This document shows, in pieces, positions 1 through 6,638 of a stretch of DNA of 15,766 nucleotides. Numbering within the stretch: the stretch's first letter is position 1; every line of letters starts with the position of its first letter. The notes under the pieces are model-generated. The model searched no databases, was not told the origin of the DNA, and saw nothing but the letters and a program-made list of their open reading frames with translations. The stretch is from Bacteroidales bacterium (GTDB lineage: Bacteria > Bacteroidota > Bacteroidia > Bacteroidales > P3). The stretch is from contig CAAGNU010000021.1 of NCBI GenBank assembly GCA_900771365.1, positions 1 through 15,766 of the forward strand. Direction: 5' to 3'. The position numbers and the translations under genes were made by a program.

Positions 1-288
1 TTGGAGAACCACTATCAGAACGTGGTGTGGATAGTGGCCAAGCTGATGGGCTTCTATGTGCAGGCCGAGTACCGCACCAGCCGCGGCCGCATAGACCTGG
101 TGCTGAAGGCGCCGCAGTATTGCTACGTGATGGAATTCAAGCTGGACGGCACCGCTGAGGAGGCTCTGGAGCAGATTAAAGACCGCAACTATGCGCTCCC
201 CTTCCAGCTCGACGGTCAGCAGATTATCCGCGTAGGCCTCAACTTCTCCAAGGAGCACCGCAACATCGAACGGTATGTGGTGGAGTAG
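1..288 (+). CDS. PD-(D/E)XK nuclease-domain protein, C-terminal fragment
   Basis: The open frame runs into the left window edge and ends at TAG 286-288, so only the last ~95 residues are visible; the TTG at position 1 need not be the real start. The fragment holds the core of a PD-(D/E)XK nuclease-like fold: GRIDLVL (Asp of the motif) about residues 29-35, then VMEFKLDG with the E-x-K pair at about 43-50, followed by the helix EEALEQIKDRNYA. This arrangement is known from the C-terminal domain of Bacteroidota proteins that carry an N-terminal AAA-ATPase-like domain and usually total 500-600 residues. The ATPase part would lie upstream of the window and cannot be confirmed. Whether these proteins cut DNA is not established. 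The family call is fairly secure; the function is not. Confidence 0.8.
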   Translation: MENHYQNVVWIVAKLMGFYVQAEYRTSRGRIDLVLKAPQYCYVMEFKLDGTAEEALEQIKDRNYALPFQLDGQQIIRVGLNFSKEHRNIERYVVE

Positions 289-324
289 GAATAATATATC
301 CGCATTATCCATTTGTAAGGAAGC

Positions 325-783
325 ATGATAGAGACAAAACGATTGAGATTATATGCGGCTTCGCAGGAACAAATGTCGGCGTTTATCGCAGCACAGTCGG
401 ATGAGGTTTTGAAAGCGGCTTATACGGAGATGCAAAATGGATGTCTGACACATCCAGATCAGTGGGAGTGGTACGCTATCTGGATGATGGACTTGAAGGA
501 TGGCACCCATATCGGCGAGCTTTGCTTTAAGGGCGTCACCGAAAAGGGTGCTGCGGAGATTGGCTATGGTGTAGCGGAGGATTATCAGGGTCGTGGCTAT
601 GCCACGGAAGCCGTCTCGGCACTTACGGACTGGGCATTATCTCAGCCCAGCGTGATGTGTGTTGTGGCTGAGACAGAGGCGTCCAATATCGCTTCCCAAA
701 GAGTCCTGGGGAAAGCTGGGTTTGTGCCGACAGGAGAAGTCGGCGAAGAAGGCCCGCTATTTGTCCGCAAAAAGGGTGAGTAG
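325..783 (+). CDS. GNAT-family N-acetyltransferase
   Basis: A complete 152-residue protein of the GNAT fold, in the RimJ/RimL-like (Acetyltransf_3) style: MIETKRLRLY opens the first strand, and the acetyl-CoA pyrophosphate-binding motif A is seen as YQGRGYATEA at residues 87-96, followed by ETEASNIASQRVLGKAGF (residues 116-133), the typical motif-B region. The length is slightly below the usual 160-185, with a shortened C-terminal strand region. The start ATG at 325 is preceded by AAGGAAG at a suitable distance. Substrate is unknown; relatives acetylate protein N-termini, polyamines or antibiotics, and nothing here selects one. Transcription probably ends at the hairpin at 928-964. It lies 36 bases after the upstream gene and may be co-transcribed with it. 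Confidence 0.85.
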   Translation: MIETKRLRLYAASQEQMSAFIAAQSDEVLKAAYTEMQNGCLTHPDQWEWYAIWMMDLKDGTHIGELCFKGVTEKGAAEIGYGVAEDYQGRGYATEAVSALTDWALSQPSVMCVVAETEASNIASQRVLGKAGFVPTGEVGEEGPLFVRKKGE

Positions 784-927
784 AGAGATAGACCTGTTAG
801 AAAACAGATAGAGGATAAAGGTCGTCGTAAGGGGTCTCTTTTGTTTCTGTAGAGCTTGTTGCGAGTAGGCTTTCGCCTTTATAGATGAGGTGGAGAGAAT
901 TGATTGTGATAGAGAAAGATGAAAGGA

Positions 928-964
928 AGCAGGGCGAGTGAGCTCTGCTTTTGTATTGTTTTTT
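928..964 (+). terminator. Rho-independent terminator of the acetyltransferase gene
   Basis: An 8-bp stem AGCAGGGC / GCTCTGCT (one G-T wobble) with a six-base loop (936-941) is followed by TTTTGTATTG and a run of six T ending at 964. It sits 145 bases after the acetyltransferase stop on the same strand. Confidence 0.8.
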
Positions 965-1040
965 ACCATATAAAAACAGAGTTGGATGTCATTAAACCGT
1001 CTTTCTGGATGATGGACGTTGTGGCTCTTAGTGTATGAAT

Positions 1041-1080
1041 TAAAGAGGTTGATGAAGCCATAAAACTTCATCAACCTCAA
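1041..1080 (-). terminator. Terminator after dsbD
   Basis: A perfect 13-bp inverted repeat, GAGGTTGATGAAG (1045-1057) and its complement (1066-1078), with an eight-base loop. Read on the minus strand it lies 33 bases past the dsbD stop and is followed by TTTAATTC, a short U-rich tail. The tail is weak, so the hairpin may also act as a 3'-end stabiliser. Confidence 0.75.
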
Positions 1081-1110
1081 AATTCTGAAACTTCAATGTT
1101 TCATTAACTT

Positions 1111-3147
1111 TTACATGTTGCTCAGGCCTTCGTTGAGGAAATCGATGAATGCCTGGACGTCGCGGTCGTATTTGTGGTTTTCTTTAGTGAGGACTTTGCC
1201 GTCGGCGTTGATGATGACATAGTAGGGCTGGGCGTTCATGTTGTAGGCGCTCTTCTCGTAGTAGAGGTTGCGTTTGCCGAGGGTTTTGAGCACGCGGCCT
1301 TTGTCATCCGTGACCCATTCGTTCTCGGGCAGGTCTATGGTGTTTTCATCAACGTAGAGTCCGCACATGACGAACTTGGTGGTAAGGATTTCCTTTACCT
1401 CCTTATCGGCCCAGACGTAGTGTTCCATTTCGCGGCAGTTGGCGCACGTTTTGCCCGTGAAGTCAAGAAAGATGGGCTTGTTGACCTTTTTAGCATAGGC
1501 TTTAGCTTCTTCGAGGTCGAAGAATCCGTTGAAGCCTGTGGGCATGTGGAGCTTGTCGGTATATTTGCGGGGACCGAGGTCGTCGATAGCGGCGTTGTAG
1601 GCTACTGTGCCGGCGTGTTCCTCAATGGAGCGTTCGAGGTCGAAGTCCTGCGAGGAGGCAGGGGGCAGGAATCCGCTGATGCCCTTGAGGGGTGCGCCCC
1701 AGAGGCCGGGAATCATATAGACCACGAAGGCGAAGACGCCGATAGAGAGGAAGAGGCGGACGACGCCGATGTGCTCCAGGTCTTCGTCGCCTTTGAACTT
1801 GAGTTTGCCGAGGAGGTAGAATCCGAGCATGGCGAAGATGACAATCCAGAGGGCGAGATAGACTTCACGGTCGAGGATGCCCCAGCCGCAGTAGAGGTCG
1901 GCCTGTTGGAGGAATTTGAGACCGAAGGCGAGTTCGAGGAAGGCGAAAACGACCTTGACGGTGTTGAGCCAGCCGCCCGACTTCATATTCTTCAGTACAG
2001 AGGGGAAGAGGGCCAGCAGGGTGAAAGGCAGGGCAAAGCCGATGCCGAAGCCCAACATGGTGAGGAGGGAGACCATGCGGTCGGTAGAGCTGGTTGTGAG
2101 GGTCACGAGGGCGGCGCCCAGGATGGGACCCGTGCAGCTGAAGGAGACCAGCACAGTGGTGAGGGCGATGAAGAAGGGTGCGAGGAAGCCACCCTTGTCG
2201 GCCTGCTCGTCGGACTTGTTGATCCATTTCTCGGGCATCTTGATTTCGAAGAGGCCGAAGAAGCTGAGGGAGAAGACGATGAAGATGATGAAGAAGATGA
2301 GGTTGGGGATCCAGTGTGTGCCGATGAAGTAGAGAGCCTCAGGACCGAAGCAGAGGGCGAGGATGGCACCCAGAACAGCGAAGAGGAAGACGATGGAGAA
2401 GCCGAAGAAGAAGGCCTGGCGGCGGGAGGCACTCTTATCGTCAGAGCTGTTCATGAAGAAGTTGACGGTCATGGGGATCATGGGGAAGACGCAGGGCGTG
2501 AACATGGTGAGGATGCCGCCCAGCAGAGCGATGAGGAAGATGCCGAGGAGGCTCTTTTCCTTGGGCTCGGGCTCGTTAGCGTTATCGTTGGCAGAGGCGA
2601 CAACAGCCTGGACGGTGTCGGCAGAGGTCGTTTCGGCCTCGGCCACAGAGTCCGTTTCAAAGGGAGGAAAGTCCTCTTCATAGATGACGGCTGCGGCCTT
2701 CACATCAAAGGAGAAGTCGCGGTCCTCGGGGGCTATGCAGCTGCCGTTGTTGCAGGCCTGATAGCTGAAGGTGCCGGTAATCTTGAAGTTCTTGGAGGAG
2801 AGACGCTTTACCTTCTGGCGGAAGACGACTTTGCCGCTGAAGGAGCGGACGGTGCAGTTGAAGTCTTGGTCGAATTCCTCGTGAGGTTTGGGAGATTCGC
2901 TCACTTTGCCGATGAGCTTGTAGTCTTTGGAGGGAGTGAACTGGAAGGAGATTCCGAGCGGGCCGTTATTGTCGGTAAACTGGGAATAGATGTGCCAGCC
3001 ATTGTCGAGGGTACCAGTGAAGACCAGCTCAGACTCAGTCTCGTTGATGTCTTTAACGCTGAAGGACCATTTCACGGGGTCTTGCAGCTGTGCGAAGGAG
3101 GCCAAAGCCAGACTTAGCACGAGAAAAAAAGATAAGATTTTCTTCAT
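1111..3147 (-). CDS. dsbD: Thiol:disulfide interchange protein DsbD
   Basis: A 678-residue inner-membrane electron carrier that passes reducing equivalents from cytoplasmic thioredoxin to periplasmic thiol proteins. It shows the full three-part DsbD layout: signal peptide 1-19 (cleavage likely after ASFA); an N-terminal immunoglobulin-like domain with Cys132 and Cys137 in YQACNNGSC; a membrane domain from about 200 to 480 with the hallmark FTPCVFPMIPMT (Cys219) and FSCTGPILG (Cys338); and a C-terminal thioredoxin-like domain with CANC at 568-571, plus a QPYY segment that fits the cis-proline loop. All six redox cysteines are present, so it should be functional. A Ser/Ala/Glu-rich linker joins the first two domains. 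It is last in a minus-strand run with two secreted-protein genes and is followed by a strong hairpin. A heptamer repeat occupies its 5' side. Start ATG at 3145-3147 gives a clean signal peptide. Confidence 0.95.
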   Translation of the reverse strand: MKKILSFFLVLSLALASFAQLQDPVKWSFSVKDINETESELVFTGTLDNGWHIYSQFTDNNGPLGISFQFTPSKDYKLIGKVSESPKPHEEFDQDFNCTVRSFSGKVVFRQKVKRLSSKNFKITGTFSYQACNNGSCIAPEDRDFSFDVKAAAVIYEEDFPPFETDSVAEAETTSADTVQAVVASANDNANEPEPKEKSLLGIFLIALLGGILTMFTPCVFPMIPMTVNFFMNSSDDKSASRRQAFFFGFSIVFLFAVLGAILALCFGPEALYFIGTHWIPNLIFFIIFIVFSLSFFGLFEIKMPEKWINKSDEQADKGGFLAPFFIALTTVLVSFSCTGPILGAALVTLTTSSTDRMVSLLTMLGFGIGFALPFTLLALFPSVLKNMKSGGWLNTVKVVFAFLELAFGLKFLQQADLYCGWGILDREVYLALWIVIFAMLGFYLLGKLKFKGDEDLEHIGVVRLFLSIGVFAFVVYMIPGLWGAPLKGISGFLPPASSQDFDLERSIEEHAGTVAYNAAIDDLGPRKYTDKLHMPTGFNGFFDLEEAKAYAKKVNKPIFLDFTGKTCANCREMEHYVWADKEVKEILTTKFVMCGLYVDENTIDLPENEWVTDDKGRVLKTLGKRNLYYEKSAYNMNAQPYYVIINADGKVLTKENHKYDRDVQAFIDFLNEGLSNM

Positions 3148-3205
3148 ATTTTGTTACTATTTTTATTATTACTTCAATTGAGGTTGATAAGAGGGCTTTC
3201 CCCAT

Positions 3206-3268
3206 CAATTCACAATTCACAATTCACAATTCACAATTCACAATTCACATTTCACAATTCATTTTTCA
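3206..3268 (-). repeat. Heptamer tandem array (CAATTCA units)
   Basis: On the plus strand eight heptamers run from 3206 to 3261: six exact CAATTCA, one CATTTCA (3248-3254), one more CAATTCA, and then a decayed TTTTTCA (3262-3268). Read on the minus strand, the direction of the flanking genes, the unit is TGAATTG. The array begins eight bases after the propeller-gene stop and lies about 60 bases before the dsbD start. No terminator-like stem was seen beside it. Its orientation relative to the upstream gene matches the other heptamer arrays in the window. Confidence 0.9.
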
Positions 3269-3276
3269 CAAAAAAC

Positions 3277-4602
3277 CTATTTGAGTGAGAATTTGACGGT
3301 TCGGGTGCCGTTTGCGGTCTTGACCTTGACGGTGTAGGTGCCTTTCTTCATCTTGGAGATGTTGATGTGGCCGCCGTTCTGGTACTTGGGTACGGTACGC
3401 ACCTTCTCGCCCTTGGTGTTGAAGAAGGTAACCTCGGCTGTGGGGCTGTTCATTGTGATGGTGATATAGCCCTCTTCGAGGTTAGGCGTGATCTTCACGC
3501 GTTCCTCGACGGCGGGCTCTTCGTTGTCAGTCTTAGATGATGGCTTGGCTTTTTCGCCCGCCACTTGGGAGCCTTCGGTCTGCTGCTCGTCGCCTGCCTC
3601 AGAGGTGTTCTCGGCCAGCTGCTCGGCTTCGGCTTCGGGTTGGGCCATGTGGTAGCCCGAGAGGCAGTAGAGGCCCTTCTCATCGGTGCCGAACCAGCGA
3701 TTGCCTTGGCGGTCGACAGCCACGTTTTGGTACATACATTGGGGCAGAGCGTCGCCCGCGCGGAAGGTGTCCCAGCGTTCTTTGCCGTCAAACACGGCCA
3801 CGCCTCCGTCCGTAGCCATCCAGATGAGGCCTTCATTGTCTATGGCGAGGTCGTTGATTTGGTTGCCGGGGAGGGGGCAGTTGTCGGTGTTGTAGATCTT
3901 CCAGTTCTCGCCGTCGAAACGACAGAGGCCTTCGAGGGTGCCGAGCCATTTCACATTGTCCTTATCTATGGCGATAGAGAGGACGATGTTGTGGGGCAGC
4001 TTGGAGTTCTTGGTGGTGTAGGAGAGCCAGCGCCGGCCATCATAGACGCAGAGGCCGTCGTTCGTTCCGAGCCATTTGCGGTCGCGGTTGTCGATAACCA
4101 CGCAGAGGATGAAGTCGGAGAGGAGCTCGCTCTCGGTGGCGGTATATTTGTTCCAGTTCACGCCGTCATACTCGACAAAGCCGCTGAGCGTCACACCAAT
4201 CCATTTCACGCCAGCATGGTCGATAGCGATGTCGCGGATATACTTCATGTTGAGGCGGCGGGTCTCTTCGGAATGCTCGAACCAGCGTCCGTTATTGAAC
4301 TCGATGACGCCGTAGTCGTCCGTGCCAATCCAGAGGGTGTTGCCTTCGACGATGAGGCAGTTGACGAACTGGTTCTTGAGTTTCTCGTTAAAATCGGCAA
4401 AGTCGGTCCATTCGCCGTCCTTGAAGCGGCTGAGGCCCTGGGTGGTGCCCACCCACACGTTGCCGCGGGGGTCGGAGGTGATGGCCAAGACGTTGTTGCC
4501 GGTGATGCCGGAAGTCTTGGTGTTGTAGTTCGTCCAAGTCTGCGCCTTGGCGGAGAAGGCGAGGATTAAGAGGAAAGGTATGATTAGTTTCTTCATGTTC
4601 AT
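3277..4602 (-). CDS. Secreted seven-repeat propeller protein with T9SS-like sorting domain
   Basis: A 441-residue protein. A signal peptide (about 1-20, cleaved after AKA) leads into seven repeats of the two-component-regulator propeller type, each with the pattern 'I-x-D-x-x-G-x-x-W-x-G-T-x-x-G-L-x-x-F/Y-D-G-x-x-W', for example GNVWVGTTQGLSRF, NVKWLGTLEGLCRF and GLIWMATDGGVAVF. Seven repeats suit one closed beta-propeller. A Glu/Gln/Ser-rich linker (about 322-370) follows, and the last ~70 residues, ending GTYTVKVKTANGTRTVKFSLK, look like a type A sorting domain of the type IX secretion system. Unlike hybrid two-component sensors with this propeller there is no membrane helix, kinase or regulator part, so it is probably exported to the surface. 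Two in-frame ATGs (4602 and 4596) give nearly the same signal peptide. The gene lies 53 bases after its upstream neighbour on the same strand. Confidence 0.82.
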   Translation of the reverse strand: MNMKKLIIPFLLILAFSAKAQTWTNYNTKTSGITGNNVLAITSDPRGNVWVGTTQGLSRFKDGEWTDFADFNEKLKNQFVNCLIVEGNTLWIGTDDYGVIEFNNGRWFEHSEETRRLNMKYIRDIAIDHAGVKWIGVTLSGFVEYDGVNWNKYTATESELLSDFILCVVIDNRDRKWLGTNDGLCVYDGRRWLSYTTKNSKLPHNIVLSIAIDKDNVKWLGTLEGLCRFDGENWKIYNTDNCPLPGNQINDLAIDNEGLIWMATDGGVAVFDGKERWDTFRAGDALPQCMYQNVAVDRQGNRWFGTDEKGLYCLSGYHMAQPEAEAEQLAENTSEAGDEQQTEGSQVAGEKAKPSSKTDNEEPAVEERVKITPNLEEGYITITMNSPTAEVTFFNTKGEKVRTVPKYQNGGHINISKMKKGTYTVKVKTANGTRTVKFSLK

Positions 4603-4655
4603 GATGATAATTGATAATTAAGCAGTCGTCGTTAATGGCTCCAGGTCCCACATGG

Positions 4656-5921
4656 TCAGGTCTTGTGTTTCTCTTTTTTAGCTGCTGGGAATAGTATGTT
4701 GTTGAGAATGAGGCGGTAGCCAGGCGAGTTGGGATAGAGCGAGAGGTCTGTGGGGGGGTCGCCCACAAAGTGGCGGTAGTCCTCAGGGTCGTGGCCGCCG
4801 AGGAAGGTCCATGTGCCCTTTCCGTACTCTCCATGGAGGTAGCGCACCTCGCCGAGGGCCTTGTTCTCGGCCAGGATGACAGCCGAGGACTTGACGCATT
4901 CGCGGCGGAAAGCCGTGGTCTGCCCCATGAAGCCGTGGATGACGCGGGTGTGGTTCTGCGTCAGCATGGTCGGCACCCAGTCCCATTTTGCGGAGAACTC
5001 AAAGAGGGTGAAGAAGTCGTTCTTCTCGTTCACGGCACGTTGGCGGGAGCGGTCGTCTATATCGATAGTGGAAATCTCGTATTCGCTGGGGTTGGTGCTG
5101 ATGCGGAAATCCTTGAAGGCGAATGTTTTGCTGAAATCCAGCTGGTTTTGGGCATCGGGCTGCATGGGGTCGCCGTCAAACATGACGTCGCAGATGTCCA
5201 CATCTTCAGCCGCGAGAGCCACATCATAGCTGTCGGGTGCCGAGCACATGGCGAAGAGGAATCCGCCGCCCATCACGAAGTCGCGAATCTTGTGGGCCAC
5301 GCCGAGCTTGAGTTGGCTCACCTTGGCGAATCCGAGCTTCTTGGCCGTGGCCTCCTGGGCACGCACGTCCTCGATATACCATTGCTGGTTGCGGTAGTTG
5401 CCCCAGAACTTGCCATACTGCCCCGTGAAGTCCTCGTGGTGGAGGTGCAGCCAGTCGTAGGTGGGCAGCACGCCCGTGATGACCTCCTCGTCATACACCA
5501 CGTCATAGGGTATCTCGGCGTAGGTGAGCACGAGCGTCACGGCATCGTCCCACGGCAGCTTGTTCTTAGGCGAATAGACGGCAATCTTGGGCGCCTTCTG
5601 GAGTTTCACGGCATCCATGTTCACGCCGGGGTCGGCAATCTCAGAGAGGATGGCCGAGGACTGCCCGTCGGCAATCGCCTCAACCGTGACGCCGCGGAGA
5701 CGGCATTCGCGTTCCAGCAAGTCGGCATACTTGGTCATGAAGCTGCCGCCGCGATAGTTGAGCAGCCAAGTGACCTCCACGTCGCGTTCCAAAGCCCAGT
5801 AGGCTATGCCGTAGGCCTTTAGGTGGTTCTTCTGCGTCTCGTCCATGGGGATGAGCAGGTAGTCGGCCCATGCGGGGGCTACCGAGACGAACAGCAGGAT
5901 TATGAACAGCATTTTCTTCAT
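4656..5921 (-). CDS. Conserved secreted Bacteroidota protein ('asparagine synthetase B' label, doubtful)
   Basis: A 421-residue protein starting at ATG 5919-5921, which gives a clean signal peptide (MKKMLFIILLFVSVAPAWA). The frame stays open nine codons further up, but that would place extra residues before the signal. The mature N-terminus DYLLIPMDETQKNHLKAYG matches, from memory, a family common in Bacteroidota that databases often call asparagine synthetase B. I see no N-terminal catalytic Cys and no ATP-pyrophosphatase SGGxDS motif, so that name is not supported. What can be seen: a strand-helix pattern with PKIAVYSPKNKLPWDDAVT and IRDFVMGGGFLFAMCSAP in the middle, and YGKGTWTFLGGHDPED near the C-terminus. 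The latter two recall glutamine-amidotransferase-like (ThuA-type) folds; this is inference. It leads the minus-strand run with the propeller protein and dsbD. Confidence 0.7.
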   Translation of the reverse strand: MKKMLFIILLFVSVAPAWADYLLIPMDETQKNHLKAYGIAYWALERDVEVTWLLNYRGGSFMTKYADLLERECRLRGVTVEAIADGQSSAILSEIADPGVNMDAVKLQKAPKIAVYSPKNKLPWDDAVTLVLTYAEIPYDVVYDEEVITGVLPTYDWLHLHHEDFTGQYGKFWGNYRNQQWYIEDVRAQEATAKKLGFAKVSQLKLGVAHKIRDFVMGGGFLFAMCSAPDSYDVALAAEDVDICDVMFDGDPMQPDAQNQLDFSKTFAFKDFRISTNPSEYEISTIDIDDRSRQRAVNEKNDFFTLFEFSAKWDWVPTMLTQNHTRVIHGFMGQTTAFRRECVKSSAVILAENKALGEVRYLHGEYGKGTWTFLGGHDPEDYRHFVGDPPTDLSLYPNSPGYRLILNNILFPAAKKEKHKT

Positions 5922-6377
5922 AATGTGAAGAAATAACGGCAAACCCAATATAATATTGCAATAAATAATAAAAAAATAACATTTTTTTCTCCCGCGCCCT
6001 CAGAAAGCATCATTTATCAAGGTGTGTCGGACTTTTTTGAGGGTTCAAACTTTGCCGATATTTTTTCGCCGTTACTCCAGTGTACCTTCGCTGTAGCTCC
6101 GAGGTAGCTCCGAGGTAGGTCCGACAAAAGGGCGAAGAGGCCTCGGACCTACCTCGGACTTACCTCGGACTTACGACGAAGGAAGGGTGGGACTGCAGAA
6201 GGGGACCTTTGTGGTGAGGAAATGCGAAAAGGAGGGCCGAAATGGTGCCGAAATTGCTGGTAAGGAATGTCGGAAGCGATATCATGAAATGTTAATTTTA
6301 TATTTTTTATAACTATGATAAACAGCGAGATGCTGCATTCTAAAAGTCAAGAAATGGCAATGAGATGTGAGAAAAGT
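5922..6377. other. Intergenic region between divergent genes
   Basis: This stretch separates the minus-strand run from the C1B peptidase promoter. The first 80 bases are AT-rich and must hold the promoter of the 4656-5921 gene, but I find no good TAnnTTTG there; the nearest is TGGGTTTG read on the minus strand at about 5939-5946. CCCTCA near 5997 and TGAGGG near 6039 could pair. The folded 11-mer array follows at 6071-6183. From 6190 to 6377 no gene or clear element was seen. Confidence 0.5.
6071..6183 (+). repeat. Folded 11-mer array
   Basis: Five plus-strand units of 11 bases follow each other from 6071: GTTACTCCAGT, GTACCTTCGCT, GTAGCTCCGAG (6093), GTAGCTCCGAG (6104) and GTAGGTCCGAC (6115). 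After an 18-base spacer (6125-6142) the same unit returns inverted as TCGGACCTACC, TCGGACTTACC and TCGGACTTACG. The arms 6084-6124 and 6143-6183 are complementary at 34 of 41 positions, so the single strand could form a long hairpin. No T-run follows, so it is not a standard terminator. Confidence 0.88.
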
Positions 6378-6408
6378 GTTGATAATTGAAAAAGAGTTCG
6401 TATTTTTG
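6378..6408 (+). promoter_or_regulatory. Promoter of the C1B peptidase gene
   Basis: TATTTTTG at 6401-6408 fits the Bacteroidota -7 box TAnnTTTG, and GTTG at 6378-6381, 19 bases upstream, fits the -33 box TTTG in three of four positions. Transcription would begin near 6413-6416, leaving a leader of more than 220 bases before the ATG at 6639. Confidence 0.7.
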
Positions 6409-6638
6409 CACTTTAAAGATTGGAAGAAATGAATAAGGAATTACTGTTCGAAACATTATAGTAGCGAGTGGGCATTCCGAGTTTGCTCGGATTATGCCGA
6501 GCGAAAGCAGTTTTGTTGCAGCGAAGCTAACATACCCATAGGGAGAGATTGGAGGATGAGAGGATTGGAAGACTTGTAAACCTTCAAATCTCCAAACTTT
6601 CGAATCTTCAAACCTTAGGATAATAATACATTTGATAT
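6409..6638 (+). promoter_or_regulatory. Long 5' leader with short ORF and competing hairpins
   Basis: A ten-codon ORF, MNKELLFETL (6429-6461), starts about 15 bases after the expected transcription start, with GGAAGAA just before its ATG. Next, CTCGG at 6486-6490 can pair upstream with CCGAG (6477-6481, loop TTTG) or, as GCTCGG, downstream with CCGAGC (6497-6502, loop ATTATG); the two hairpins exclude each other. The octamer array follows, and a 22-base AT-rich stretch leads to the gene start. This resembles an attenuator leader in layout only; no specific regulatory amino-acid run is present in the peptide. Confidence 0.35.
6544..6616 (+). repeat. Folded octamer array
   Basis: Four plus-strand octamers (AGAGATTG, GAGGATGA, GAGGATTG, GAAGACTT; 6544-6575) are followed after one base by five octamers on the minus strand (6577-6616). 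Read as complements from the right end these are AAGGTTTG, AAGATTCG, AAAGTTTG, GAGATTTG and AAGGTTTA. Purine-rich halves followed by TT-G keep a strict period of eight, while most other positions vary. The arms can pair imperfectly. The array lies within the leader of the C1B peptidase gene. Confidence 0.75.

Larger units (their letters stand above)
784..1110. other. Intergenic region between convergent genes
   Basis: A 327-base gap between the acetyltransferase (plus) and dsbD (minus). It holds a small hairpin CTGTT-AGAA-AACAG near 795-808, the strong plus-strand terminator at 928-964 and the minus-strand terminator at 1041-1080. A 107-codon frame on the minus strand (757-1080) crosses both terminators and the end of the acetyltransferase gene, and I do not regard it as a gene. 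Nothing else was recognised. Confidence 0.6.

Noticed and set aside
757..1080. A 107-codon minus-strand frame downstream of dsbD
   Set aside because: It overlaps the acetyltransferase 3' end and covers two terminator hairpins; no ribosome site or known domain.
1174..3117. A 647-codon open frame antisense to dsbD
   Set aside because: It lies wholly opposite a clear DsbD gene with all catalytic motifs; its product is a low-complexity Glu/Gly/Val-rich string, a result of the codon bias of the real gene.
3180..3191. GAGGTTGATAAG before dsbD, resembling GAGGTTGATGAAG of its terminator
   Set aside because: A short imperfect match on both sides of the gene; not enough to argue for an element boundary.
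3565..5822. Long plus-strand frames at 3565-4569 and 4770-5822
   Set aside because: They are antisense shadows of the propeller gene and the YLLIPMDE-type gene, with no recognisable domain, signal or ribosome site.
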